NCBI GenBank assembly: GCA_030152275.1
Contig: JASLHF010000050.1
Location: forward strand, 1 to 15,485
Length of the DNA stretch: 15,485 nucleotides
Direction: 5' to 3'
Source of the DNA: Acinetobacter sp.
GTDB lineage: Bacteria > Pseudomonadota > Gammaproteobacteria > Pseudomonadales > Moraxellaceae
A program made the position numbers and the translations under genes. Below are positions 8,579 to 15,227 of this stretch, one piece after another. Numbering within the stretch: the first letter of the stretch is position 1; every line of letters begins with the position of its first letter. The notes under the pieces are model-generated. The model did not search any database. It was not told where the DNA came from and worked only from the letters and a program-made list of their open reading frames with translations.

Positions 8579-8910
8579 AGACTGTCAATGCACAATTACC
8601 GAAGATGCCTGAGAGTGGGATGTATAGTATGAGATTTGGCCTGAGCCAAATTTTTGATCCAAATATATTGAAAAATATGAAATATAAATTAATAAATCAT
8701 TCCAAAAAAATTGAAGCTGAATATGAATTTGAGCAAGAGAGCAGTGCGCGAATTTATAGTGATTCTATTAATGATATTGAATTGGAATTAGTTTCCGGAG
8801 CATATATGAAAGAAATTAGCGAACTTTCTAATATTGATGCTAACCCATTGGATAAGGAAGAGATGGAGGATTATGGCTGTGGAGAAAATCATGATCATAC
8901 ACCTGAGTAG
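8463..8910 (+). pseudogene. vgrG: Orphan vgrG 3' fragment, module 2 (alternative VgrG tail)
   Basis: This is the end of a VgrG without its first 950 or so residues. It opens with the shared repeat (VgrG frame GAA at 8464) and reads on to a stop at 8908-8910. There is no start codon or ribosome site of its own; the first GTG (8497) lies inside the conserved region. After the common SG(A/E)xV stretch the tail differs from that of intact VgrG but still aligns with it: both have a P(Q/K)(L/M)P...MYS segment, then about 50 comparable residues, and an acidic end. The frame is open and undamaged, so recombination with intact vgrG through the repeat would give a full VgrG carrying this tail. It is probably silent at present. 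Confidence 0.85.
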
Positions 8911-8914
8911 TAAT

Positions 8915-9154
8915 ATGAAATTATTTTTTAAAGTATTAATATCCTTTTCATTTGTTGCATCCTTTTCAGTTTATGCAAGTGATAGTTTCAATGTTGAGTT
9001 ACAATACAAAGGGCAAAATAAGGAGTATTGTGATATTTTTAAAAATGAAGGTAATAAAAAGTCTTTTATCTTAAAAAGTATGAGATATCCTCAGGTTAAT
9101 AAAGTGAATGATAAAATTTTTCATGCTTATGGTAGCTATGGATCCCCATGTTAA
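8915..9154 (+). CDS. Small exported protein of unknown function, probably truncated by a stop codon
   Basis: From ATG at 8915 this reads 79 residues, beginning MKLFFKVLISFSFVASFSVYA, a good Sec signal peptide, then a short polar region ending YGSYGSPC. The same frame continues after the TAA at 9152-9154 for 25 more codons (CHFFIAENQEDQSNEF...) to a second TAA at 9230-9232, so the gene is probably truncated by a point mutation. It follows the vgrG fragment by 4 nt, the same position that the exported protein at 11399 holds in module 3. It may be an immunity protein or the start of a decayed effector gene. No family is recognised. An in-frame ATG further upstream exists, but only the 8915 start gives a signal peptide. 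Confidence 0.5.
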   Translation: MKLFFKVLISFSFVASFSVYASDSFNVELQYKGQNKEYCDIFKNEGNKKSFILKSMRYPQVNKVNDKIFHAYGSYGSPC

Positions 9155-9232
9155 TGTCATTTTTTTATAGCTGAGAATCAAGAAGATCAATCAAATGAAT
9201 TTATTGCTTTGAATAAAAAAATAACTGTCTAA

Positions 9233-9667
9233 TTGAAAGTAATTCAAAAAAATCTAATTTATGCTAGAAAGTTATTCAATACGAAGAGGGTAATTATAGC
9301 TAATTTAAAAAATAAAGAATTTGAAAATGTTCCTATAGCTATTTATAATTCATTTCAAGATAAATCTTATTTTGATGGAAATGGAGAGTTACATTTAGTA
9401 GCAATGTTGGCTGATATAGATATGAATGGAAATAGCTTGTATTTCAATAAAATAATAAAAAAACTTGCGAGTAATAAAATGAGTTATAGTGAAGACTTTA
9501 AAATATTTGTAGCTACAATTTATGGAGAAGCGGCCAATTGTAGTGAAGTGACATGGAAAGCGGTTGCTCATACAATAAGAAATAGAATTGGTTTCGCCAA
9601 TTAGAAATCATGGAGTAATATCACACAAATAGTTGCACGCACAGGCTATGATGCATACACACAAAAA
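9233..9667 (+). pseudogene. Decayed cell-wall hydrolase effector (SleB-like remnant)
   Basis: In the frame continuing from the preceding gene, codons run from 9233 to a TAG at 9602 and then on to about 9667. The informative part is VATIYGEAANCSEVTWKAVA followed by HTIRNRIGF and, after the TAG, WSNITQIVARTGYDAYTQ. IYGEA with a following H-x-I-x-NR pattern is typical of SleB/Hydrolase_2-type cell-wall hydrolases, where the Glu is catalytic. There is no plausible start codon (only a TTG directly after a stop), one internal nonsense codon, and a join at about 9650-9667 to a different enzyme. It is best read as the wreck of a VgrG-linked effector. The SleB-like assignment is by motif and moderate in certainty. 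Confidence 0.6.
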
Positions 9668-10019
9668 ATATGCGCAACAAGATGCTTTATATGCAAAAGG
9701 AAGAATAGTTTCTGGCAGTATTGTAACGCAAGCCAAAGGAGGACAAAGTAATCATAATTTCGCTTTAGCTGTTGATGTTTTTCCATTATGGGAAGATGGT
9801 CAGCTTCACATGGATGCAAAGTCCGATGCTAGAAATATTAAAATCCTCAAAGAAATAGCACTAGTAAGAAAAAGTATTGGACTGGAGTGGGGAGGAGATT
9901 GGAAATCAATAGTTGATAATCCTCATTTTCAATTAAAAACAGGAAAATCTATGGCTCAGCTCAGGCAATTAACTCAAGAAGCTGATGGAGATCCTTTAAA
10001 GGTGAAATATAATGATTAA
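9648..10019 (+). CDS. M15-family peptidase, N-terminally truncated (L-alanyl-D-glutamate peptidase type)
   Basis: This encodes about 123 residues of a zinc peptidase resembling CwlK and phage endolysins that cut the L-Ala/D-Glu bond of peptidoglycan. Counting from ATG 9648, the sequence has KKYAQQDALYAKGR near the start, SNHNFALAVDVF with zinc ligands H36 and D43, GLEWGGDW with catalytic E80, and NPHFQL with ligand H93. All metal and catalytic residues are therefore kept. The helical N-terminus and most of the usual SGYRS motif before YxxQxxLYxxGR are missing, and there is no good ribosome site. It looks like the 3' half of an effector gene joined to the SleB-like remnant, probably at a shared GGCTAT. 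Its end overlaps the next lipoprotein start by 8 nt. It is probably not produced as a working effector, but a short endolysin-like product cannot be excluded. Confidence 0.7.
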   Translation: MMHTHKKYAQQDALYAKGRIVSGSIVTQAKGGQSNHNFALAVDVFPLWEDGQLHMDAKSDARNIKILKEIALVRKSIGLEWGGDWKSIVDNPHFQLKTGKSMAQLRQLTQEADGDPLKVKYND

Positions 10020-10491
10020 TAAACGGAATCTCATAATAAATCTTTTTCTTCTTACTTTTATTCTTTTAACAGGGTGTAATTTATCGGCTAAAACGACTTT
10101 ATCCTCTAAAAAAATATTTGAGCTTGACTTGACAGATCAAGAGATTAGCGAGGAAGGTGGTGGAATAGAATTAGTAAAACAGGGGGATAGTTGTTTACTT
10201 ATACTTAGTATTTATGGAGAAAATGGTCAAGAAAAGTACAAATTTAATTTTAAAAAGAATAACTTACTTTCAATAAATTATTTGAAATACAGATATAAAA
10301 ATGGATTAATTGTTGTAGATGATGATCTGAGAGATCTCATAGCAGATAACCAAGAAAAAGTCAGTGATGCTGATATGGAGTTGGTTTTAAATAAGTCATT
10401 TATTGGATATGAGAATAGAAATATGACTAAAAAATTTAATGTTTATAAGAGAAAAATTCCTCAGAAAGTTTTAAATGATAATTGCAGATAA
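10012..10491 (+). CDS. Lipoprotein, probable immunity protein for the M15 peptidase (Imm2)
   Basis: This 159-residue protein starts MINKRNLIINLFLLTFILLTGC, a lipoprotein signal peptide with lipobox LTGC and C22 lipidated; Asn follows, favouring the outer membrane. The mature part is small, charged and has two further cysteines. No known domain is recognised, and it does not resemble the two long lipoproteins at 7571 and 12516. The ATG lies inside the last codons of the M15 peptidase (AATGATTAAT), so translation would be coupled to it, the usual arrangement of an effector with its immunity partner. Periplasmic lipoprotein location fits protection against a peptidoglycan peptidase. It remains intact although the effector is truncated, as for an orphan immunity gene. 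Confidence 0.75.
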   Translation: MINKRNLIINLFLLTFILLTGCNLSAKTTLSSKKIFELDLTDQEISEEGGGIELVKQGDSCLLILSIYGENGQEKYKFNFKKNNLLSINYLKYRYKNGLIVVDDDLRDLIADNQEKVSDADMELVLNKSFIGYENRNMTKKFNVYKRKIPQKVLNDNCR

Positions 10492-10587
10492 ATACAAAGA
10501 AAAAATCAATTTATTATGATTTTAAATGATCTTTTATTTAAATTTAGCGGTATATAGTTTTATTAGAAATTTGACTATTCTTAGACA

Positions 10588-10698
10588 AAAAAACCGGCAC
10601 TCATCGGCTTTTCTAAATCACCCATTCAGCGCTTATTCAAAAAACTTTTCACTCGGTGCAATGAAATAGGCTTCATCTATAGGTGTGATAAAATGTTA
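10588..10698 (-). pseudogene. Remnant of the 3' end and terminator of a DyP peroxidase gene
   Basis: The minus strand from 10695 to the TGA at 10618-10620 reads HFITPIDEAYFIAPSEKFFE, a stop, then ALNG. The intact peroxidase at 13448-14368 ends HFVTPMDGAYYFAPSEELLE, then EVLEG. Similarity continues beyond the stop into the terminator hairpin (10588-10613, imperfect stem). I count about 68 of 91 identical bases without gaps, so it is a diverged copy, not a recent duplication. Position 10695 joins directly to vgrG sequence. It marks a former right border of the island. Confidence 0.85.
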
Positions 10699-11396
10699 CA
10701 GGCTTCACATGATATCGCCAGCAGCGCGCAGGGTTCGGTGAATATTAGCGCCCAGAAAAATATGGTCGCGCATACGCAAGATAAAGTGAGTTTGTTTGCT
10801 GCGTAAAAGGGTGCTTAAGCGCTTATGCCACCAAAAGGCCAATGTAGCTTCAAGCACAGGATGACTTGGCTGAAATCATAGCCAAGAAAGTGATTAAGCT
10901 GATTTCGACGGAAGATAAGATTGAGCTGACCAGTACCAAAGAAATTGATTTAAAAGCAGGCGGCACTCAGCTTGTGGTCAATGGCAGCGGTGTGTTCATT
11001 AAAACGGGTGGCAAGTTTGAGGTGAAGAGTGGGCAGCAGGTGTTTATGAGTGGGGAGATTGTCAATGCACAGTTACCGAAGATGCCTGAGAGTAGGATTT
11101 TTAGTAGATGTTTTGATTTTAAAGATCTTATTTCTGCTGAATTATTGCAAGATGGATTTAAATATAAAGTTATAAATTATTCTAAAAAAGTAGAATATAT
11201 TGGCTTTTTAGATGAGAGTTCCAGTACATAAAAGGTGTTTAGTGACAACCCTGATAATGTTGAAATTCTTTTTTTTGGTAAATCTGATGATTGTGCCGAT
11301 AAATTATTATTGATAGAGGGAATGATAATAGAAAACCATGGTTCAGATGAAAGCTGTTGTGGAGTAGATGAAAATTATAAAAAATTTGGGAATTAA
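10699..11396 (+). pseudogene. vgrG: Orphan vgrG 3' fragment, module 3 (broken)
   Basis: Similarity to intact vgrG 4603-4957 runs from 10699 to 11055 and then continues into a divergent tail to a stop at 11394-11396. The conserved part is damaged: CAA has become TAA (10804-10806), 2 bases are inserted shortly after (GGGTGCTTAAG against GGGCTTAAG), and CAG has become TAG (10845-10847). The frame from about 10848 is clean and keeps the VgrG phase (AEIIAKKVIKLISTEDKIEL onward). The tail NAQLPKMPES... is like that of module 2. A TAA at 11229-11231 interrupts it, but the same frame resumes (KVFSDNPDNVEILFFGK...), aligning with IYSDSINDIELELV of module 2. The fragment has no start of its own. Its end is 2 nt before the next gene. 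Confidence 0.85.
10940..11055 (+). repeat. vgrG: vgrG 3' repeat, copy 3
   Basis: This is the third copy of the 116-bp segment, with about 3 mismatches to copy 1. Homology to vgrG extends left to 10699 here, so copies 1 and 3 share about 355 bases in all, with more differences and a 2-base insertion in the left part. Confidence 0.95.
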
Positions 11397-11398
11397 AT

Positions 11399-11932
11399 AT
11401 GAAATTTATAATTATCTTTAAAATATTGCTTAATATTATTTTTTTAACTATAAGTGTTAATGTATTCGCAGAAAGTGGTAAAGAATGTACTAAAAATTGG
11501 AGTTATCCAAATTTTAATGTGAAATTATTGGGTGAAAAATCCTGTTTAAATATTTGGGAGTTGGGTGGGGATGTTAGCAGTAAAAATAGACTAAATTTAT
11601 TAAAAATTATGGGTTTGAAATCAAAAAACAGCCAATGGATGTCAACCGGAACATGCGTTGAAGTAAAATATAATAATCAAAATTATTTAATTTATAATGC
11701 ATATTTAAAAGAAGATAAAAGTGACCTTTGGATGATATATAATAATTCAGAAGCATATGCGTATTTTAGAGAAGTGAAAAACCCTATAAGTGATGGATTT
11801 AGTGTGAATTTAAAATGTGCAGAAATTGGAAAAAATGAACAAATTAAATATATTTTGAATAATTACCTTAAGAAACAAACTTCTATAAATTTAGATTTTT
11901 ATAGATTGAATGATTGGTATAGCGAAAAATAA
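11399..11932 (+). CDS. Exported protein of unknown function in module 3 (possible immunity protein)
   Basis: This 177-residue protein starts MKFIIIFKILLNIIFLTISV and reaches NVFA-ES, a Sec signal peptide with likely cleavage after residue 24. The mature part has cysteines in ECTKNW, KSCLNIW, TGTCVEV and LKCAE, which could form two disulfides in the periplasm. I recognise no family. It begins 2 nt after the vgrG fragment and precedes a decayed effector, the same slot as the small exported protein in module 2. A periplasmic immunity or accessory role is plausible but unproved. After its TAA the frame stays open for 50 more codons (KNTVKFKKLTKTFDANLSGF...), so the present stop may be a truncation. 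AT-rich like the rest of the module. Confidence 0.65.
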   Translation: MKFIIIFKILLNIIFLTISVNVFAESGKECTKNWSYPNFNVKLLGEKSCLNIWELGGDVSSKNRLNLLKIMGLKSKNSQWMSTGTCVEVKYNNQNYLIYNAYLKEDKSDLWMIYNNSEAYAYFREVKNPISDGFSVNLKCAEIGKNEQIKYILNNYLKKQTSINLDFYRLNDWYSEK

Positions 11933-12507
11933 AAAAATACAGTTAAATTTAAAAAATTAACCAAAACGTTTGATGCTAATTTATCTGGATTTATTGAGGT
12001 AGTAATTTTCCAAGAATCCACATCAGATTTATCATTATATTTCAATCATCCTATCAATATTAAGGTTGCTATAATTACAAATAAACTTGGTTAAGGGGTT
12101 GTTCCAATTTTGGAGAGGAAGCTTTATATGGTTTAGGATATTGCTTAGGTGGTAGCAGAATATAATATGAAGATATTCAATGTGAAGTTGAGGACACAGA
12201 TATTTATAAAATTTGAAAAGTCAATTTAATACAAATGATTGTCTAGGGGAATAGTCTGGAAAAAGGGAAGTGAAATCAAAAAAGGATTTTTGAATAGCCC
12301 AAAAATACCAATATGAAGCCTCAAAAGAATGGGCATCTATAGCGACGCCAGAAGGATTAGCTATCAGTAAAAAATGGGGGCTATATTTCTGATGGAACAA
12401 AATCATTCTATGAAAGCAAGGCTAATCATGCTAATCAGGGTTCAACGAGAATGGTTAAGCAAATTTTAGAAAAAATTAATCAATATCATCAGCAGCATAA
12501 AAAGTGA
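11933..12507 (+). pseudogene. Decayed T6SS effector; end resembles the muramidase domain of the module 1 effector
   Basis: This stretch has no intact gene but strong coding traces broken by stops and frameshifts. 11933-12094 reads KNTVKFKKLTKTFDANLSGF... to ITNKLG; a second frame reads NFGEEALYGLGYCLGG near 12115-12160. From about 12257 come KKGSEIKKGFLNSP, then QYEASKEWASIATPEGLAIS from 12309, and after a +1 shift at an A6TG5 run near 12370, SDGTKSFYESKANHANQGST, RMVKQILEKINQYHQQHKK and TGA at 12505-12507. These last pieces align with the module 1 effector (AKIWASVGVP, then KGSSYWAGVGGNKAHTPSES and IKALKQMNSDY), so this was a muramidase-type effector. The first part may belong to it or to the preceding gene. 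The TGA lies 8 nt before the paralogous immunity gene, the layout seen in module 1. Confidence 0.7.
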
Positions 12508-12515
12508 GATAGAAA

Positions 12516-13406
12516 ATGAATAAGAACTTTAGTATATTATTATTTACTGGTTTATTATGTATTTCTGGATGTAATGCAAAGTCAGTAGAAATGCAGCCCA
12601 ATTCGGAAATCAAGGTCGAACCTTGTGGTTTTGATTATGATATTGATAATTATTATTGTAAAACTGATAAATTAAACTTATATAAAAATAGTATAGGGAA
12701 AACGACTGATTTTGATAAAGATTATACAATTATTAAAATTAATGATGGAAAATATTTTAGGTTAGTTGCACTAAATCAAAGAAAGCTAAAAGTATATCCT
12801 TTAAATTACCAAATTAGTCAAAAAAATGCTCAATTTGAGCATTCAAATAATAATGATAGTTTATGCATAACTGGTGATTTTTATGGGTATCAGAATGCCT
12901 ACAATAATTCAAAAATTTGTTTTAAAATAATTGATTCAGCATTTGTTAAAACTAGCATTTATGAGAATGCTTCAAGAGATAATAAAATAAATGATTATAA
13001 TTTAAAGAAAATTATCCTTCCTAATTCATCTGATTATATTTCAGAATGTTTGAAAAATAATTCACAAAATAAATGTAATAAGTTGAGTTCTGCTGAAAAT
13101 CATGTTTATATGTTAAATGACATACAAAAAATATCACCCGAAATTTCAGGGATACTGAATAGTCAAAAAATTAAAAATTTAAATTTAGATGGTTTTAAAT
13201 TTCTTCCAAATATCGGCAGTTCTCAATATGTTATTGGTGAGAAATATCAAGATACAGATGGCGGATCTAATACTTTATTTTACTTGTTAAAAATTAAACC
13301 AAATCTTGATGTTAAAAGTATTGGTAGTTCTTATTCAATAGATAAGCAATTGAATTTAAGTTATAAAGATGTTTCTGGGAATAAGAAAAATATTAAATTG
13401 AATTGA
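12516..13406 (+). CDS. Lipoprotein, probable orphan immunity protein paralogous to that of module 1 (Imm3)
   Basis: This 296-residue protein starts MNKNFSILLFTGLLCISGC, a lipoprotein signal with lipobox ISGC and C19 lipidated, Asn next. Its length matches the module 1 lipoprotein (297), and the two align over their N-terminal halves: FDY after C37, C48, a KVYPL motif, C117 in LCITG and C135 in KICFK, all with counterparts. The C-terminal halves are more divergent, as expected where immunity specificity is set. The upstream effector is decayed, yet this gene is undamaged, so it is kept without its partner, probably protecting against muramidase effectors of related strains. It ends just before a bidirectional terminator. 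The immunity function is inferred, not shown by a known domain. Confidence 0.8.
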   Translation: MNKNFSILLFTGLLCISGCNAKSVEMQPNSEIKVEPCGFDYDIDNYYCKTDKLNLYKNSIGKTTDFDKDYTIIKINDGKYFRLVALNQRKLKVYPLNYQISQKNAQFEHSNNNDSLCITGDFYGYQNAYNNSKICFKIIDSAFVKTSIYENASRDNKINDYNLKKIILPNSSDYISECLKNNSQNKCNKLSSAENHVYMLNDIQKISPEISGILNSQKIKNLNLDGFKFLPNIGSSQYVIGEKYQDTDGGSNTLFYLLKIKPNLDVKSIGSSYSIDKQLNLSYKDVSGNKKNIKLN

Positions 13407-13417
13407 AATTTTTTAGT

Positions 13418-13442
13418 AAAAAGCCGACTCTCGTCGGCTTTT
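13418..13442. terminator. Bidirectional terminator between the island and the peroxidase gene
   Basis: AAAAGCCGAC (13419-13428) and GTCGGCTTTT (13433-13442) form a perfect 10-bp stem with a TCTC loop, with A-runs and T-runs on both sides. It lies between two convergent genes, 12 nt after the lipoprotein stop and 6 nt from the peroxidase stop, so it serves both. A diverged copy is present at 10588-10613. Confidence 0.85.
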
Positions 13443-13447
13443 CTAAT

Positions 13448-14368
13448 TTACCCTTCCAGCACTTCTTCTAACAATTCCTCGCTCGGCGCAAAGTAATAAG
13501 CGCCATCCATAGGTGTTACGAAGTGGAGTAGTCGGTCATGAATGCCGTCACCGCTGGTGCCGAACATGCGCACCAGCATGCTGTCGATAATGCTGAGATC
13601 ATTGGTATAGGCAATGAAGAATAAACCCTGATCGCCGCGGCCATCGCCATAAGGCAATGAGTGGCGTAAAATTGCAAGCTCCTCACCTTCATTATCTTCA
13701 ACGACTGTGCGTGAAACATGTGAATTTTCGGGCTGTTCAGACTCATCCAGCTCAATCGATTCCAGTTTAGTCCGGCCAATCACATGCTCTTGCGCATCAA
13801 CTTTTAATTTTTTCCACTTTTCTAAATTATGCGCATAGCGCTGTGCAAAGACAAAAGAGCCGTCAGCAAAAATACCTGCATCATCCGCTAATAATGCTGT
13901 TTCAGCGCGGTCATCAGGAAATTGCGGATTTTCTGTGCCGTCAATAAAGCCGGTTAAATCGCGGCCATCAAAATTGCGGAAGCAGACACGCTCATCCAAA
14001 ACTTCGACTTTATCCTGAATGCCGTCAAAAAAAGACTGGCTGAGCGCAAAACAAATATCTGTACGCTGTGCAGCAATGTGAATCAGCACATCAGCAGGAA
14101 CCACAGGCATTTGAAAAGATCCCTTAATTGGCGCCAGCTGTTTAAAACCTGCAGGCGCTTCAGCATGCAGCTTGGTCCATAGCTCAGGGCCAAATGCCAC
14201 AGCGGTTTTAATGTCTGCATGCGGATGCTGGGTTATTAAGCGGTCGCGAGTATTAAATAAATCCCCAAGTTTTTCTTTCAGTTCTTCAATGCTTAGATCT
14301 TTTAAACGAAGGACAATAAAACGCGCATGATCTGAAGGTAATGGTAAAATTACAGATTGGGCTGTCAT
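13448..14368 (-). CDS. DyP-type heme peroxidase (YfeX-like)
   Basis: This 306-residue cytoplasmic heme peroxidase uses H2O2 to oxidise dyes and, in some relatives, porphyrinogens. It carries the family hallmark GFIDGTENP (140-148) with distal catalytic D143, the proximal heme ligand in NSHVSR (H217) and the distal Arg in LRHSLPYG (R235). Length fits the short YfeX/class B group. An AGGAG ribosome site precedes the ATG at 14368 by 9 nt. An ATG 4 nt further upstream is out of frame. The gene shows no damage and has the mid-GC composition of the chromosome, so it is the stable right border of the T6SS island. A diverged copy of its last 26 codons and terminator lies at 10588-10698. No encapsulin gene or cargo-type C-terminal extension is seen. 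Confidence 0.93.
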   Translation of the reverse strand: MTAQSVILPLPSDHARFIVLRLKDLSIEELKEKLGDLFNTRDRLITQHPHADIKTAVAFGPELWTKLHAEAPAGFKQLAPIKGSFQMPVVPADVLIHIAAQRTDICFALSQSFFDGIQDKVEVLDERVCFRNFDGRDLTGFIDGTENPQFPDDRAETALLADDAGIFADGSFVFAQRYAHNLEKWKKLKVDAQEHVIGRTKLESIELDESEQPENSHVSRTVVEDNEGEELAILRHSLPYGDGRGDQGLFFIAYTNDLSIIDSMLVRMFGTSGDGIHDRLLHFVTPMDGAYYFAPSEELLEEVLEG

Positions 14369-14498
14369 TCATGGCTCCTAAATTTTGATATTTTCTGCGT
14401 GGTTTTCTCTATTGTGCCTTAATGGCTGTACAGTGGGTAGCCCGGAAATGCATTTAAATCCGCATCGTTTTCATGCGCATAAAAAACAGTAAATGTCA

Positions 14499-14504
14499 TA
14501 TAAT
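14499..14504 (+). promoter_or_regulatory. Candidate -10 element for the LysE-family gene
   Basis: A perfect TATAAT stands 31 bp before the ATG at 14536. The -35 region is poor. Transcription from here would start near 14511, downstream of the ATG at 14473, which supports the internal start chosen for the gene. The 167-bp region between it and the divergent peroxidase gene holds nothing else I can support. Confidence 0.45.
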
Positions 14505-14535
14505 TGCATTCCTACGTTGCAAGATCTCCTTTGAT

Positions 14536-15156
14536 ATGTCCTTCCAAATTTGGCTGGCCTATATGCTGGCATGCTGGGTTATCAGTATTTCGCCCGGCGC
14601 AGGCGCAATTGCGTCAATGTCCAGCGGTTTAAATTATGGTTTTAAACGCGGTTATTGGAATGCTTTAGGGCTGCAGCTGGCGCTTTTGGTGCAAATCGGT
14701 ATTGTTGCGGCAGGGGCAGGGGTGCTGTTTGCTACCACGCCTTGGGCATTTTTAGCGGTGAAATGGTTCGGTGTGTGCTATTTGCTGTATTTGGCTTATC
14801 TGCAGTGGATGGCGCCGGCGCAGTCCATTGATATTCAGCAAGAACCGTCGAATAAATCACGCGGCAAACTGGTGCTGAACGGCTTTCTGGTCAACATGAG
14901 CAATCCGAAAGCCATTGTATTTTTACTGGCGGTTTTGCCGCAGTTCTTGGATTTATCCAAGCCGCAAGTGATTCAATATGTTGTGATGGCGGCAACCATG
15001 ATTACCATTGATCTGATTGTAATGGCGGGCTATACCGGACTGGCCGCCAAAGTGCTGCGGTTATTGAAATCGCCGAAGCAGCAGAAATACATGAACCGTA
15101 CTTTTGCTGTGCTGTTTGCCTGCGCCGCCAGTTTACTGAGCCTTGTACATCAATAA
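14536..15156 (+). CDS. LysE/RhtB family amino-acid exporter
   Basis: This 206-residue inner-membrane protein starts MSFQIWLAYMLACWVISISP. It has the family's N-terminal SPGAGAIASMSSGLNYGFKR, matching the conserved PGP/PGxxx...G-x-R-G region of LysE/RhtB exporters, and a mid-protein NGFLVNMSNPKAIVFLLAVL, matching the conserved N-P-K motif. About six hydrophobic segments are visible, the usual number, and 206 residues is the usual length. The frame also opens at 14473, but the extra 21 residues are polar and basic and precede the candidate -10, so the 14536 start is preferred. Homoserine, threonine or another amino acid could be the substrate; this cannot be decided here. The gene runs divergently from the peroxidase. 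Confidence 0.88.
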   Translation: MSFQIWLAYMLACWVISISPGAGAIASMSSGLNYGFKRGYWNALGLQLALLVQIGIVAAGAGVLFATTPWAFLAVKWFGVCYLLYLAYLQWMAPAQSIDIQQEPSNKSRGKLVLNGFLVNMSNPKAIVFLLAVLPQFLDLSKPQVIQYVVMAATMITIDLIVMAGYTGLAAKVLRLLKSPKQQKYMNRTFAVLFACAASLLSLVHQ

Positions 15157-15227
15157 TTGCTGATCAATACATTGAAGTTTATTGCCCTGAATGGATGCGA
15201 TTAACATCGCGGGCACACCTCACCGAA

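Noticed and set aside
8497..8910. A separate 137-residue gene starting at GTG
   Set aside because: The GTG is an ordinary Val codon of the vgrG repeat and has no ribosome site; the segment is a vgrG 3' fragment.
4842..11055. Insertion sequence or transposon ends as the cause of the repeats
   Set aside because: The repeats are coding vgrG sequence in frame, with no inverted ends, target duplications or transposase gene in the window.
10866..11231. A separate 121-residue gene starting at TTG
   Set aside because: The TTG is a Leu codon within the vgrG homology, which extends upstream past nonsense and frameshift damage.
12221..12406. Minus-strand open frame of 61 codons
   Set aside because: The plus strand here carries recognisable effector remnants, so the minus frame is a chance opening in AT-rich decayed sequence.
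14473..14535. Upstream start of the LysE-family protein giving 227 residues
   Set aside because: The extra residues are basic and unlike the family N-terminus, and the upstream ATG precedes a TATAAT element, so it is probably not transcribed with the gene.
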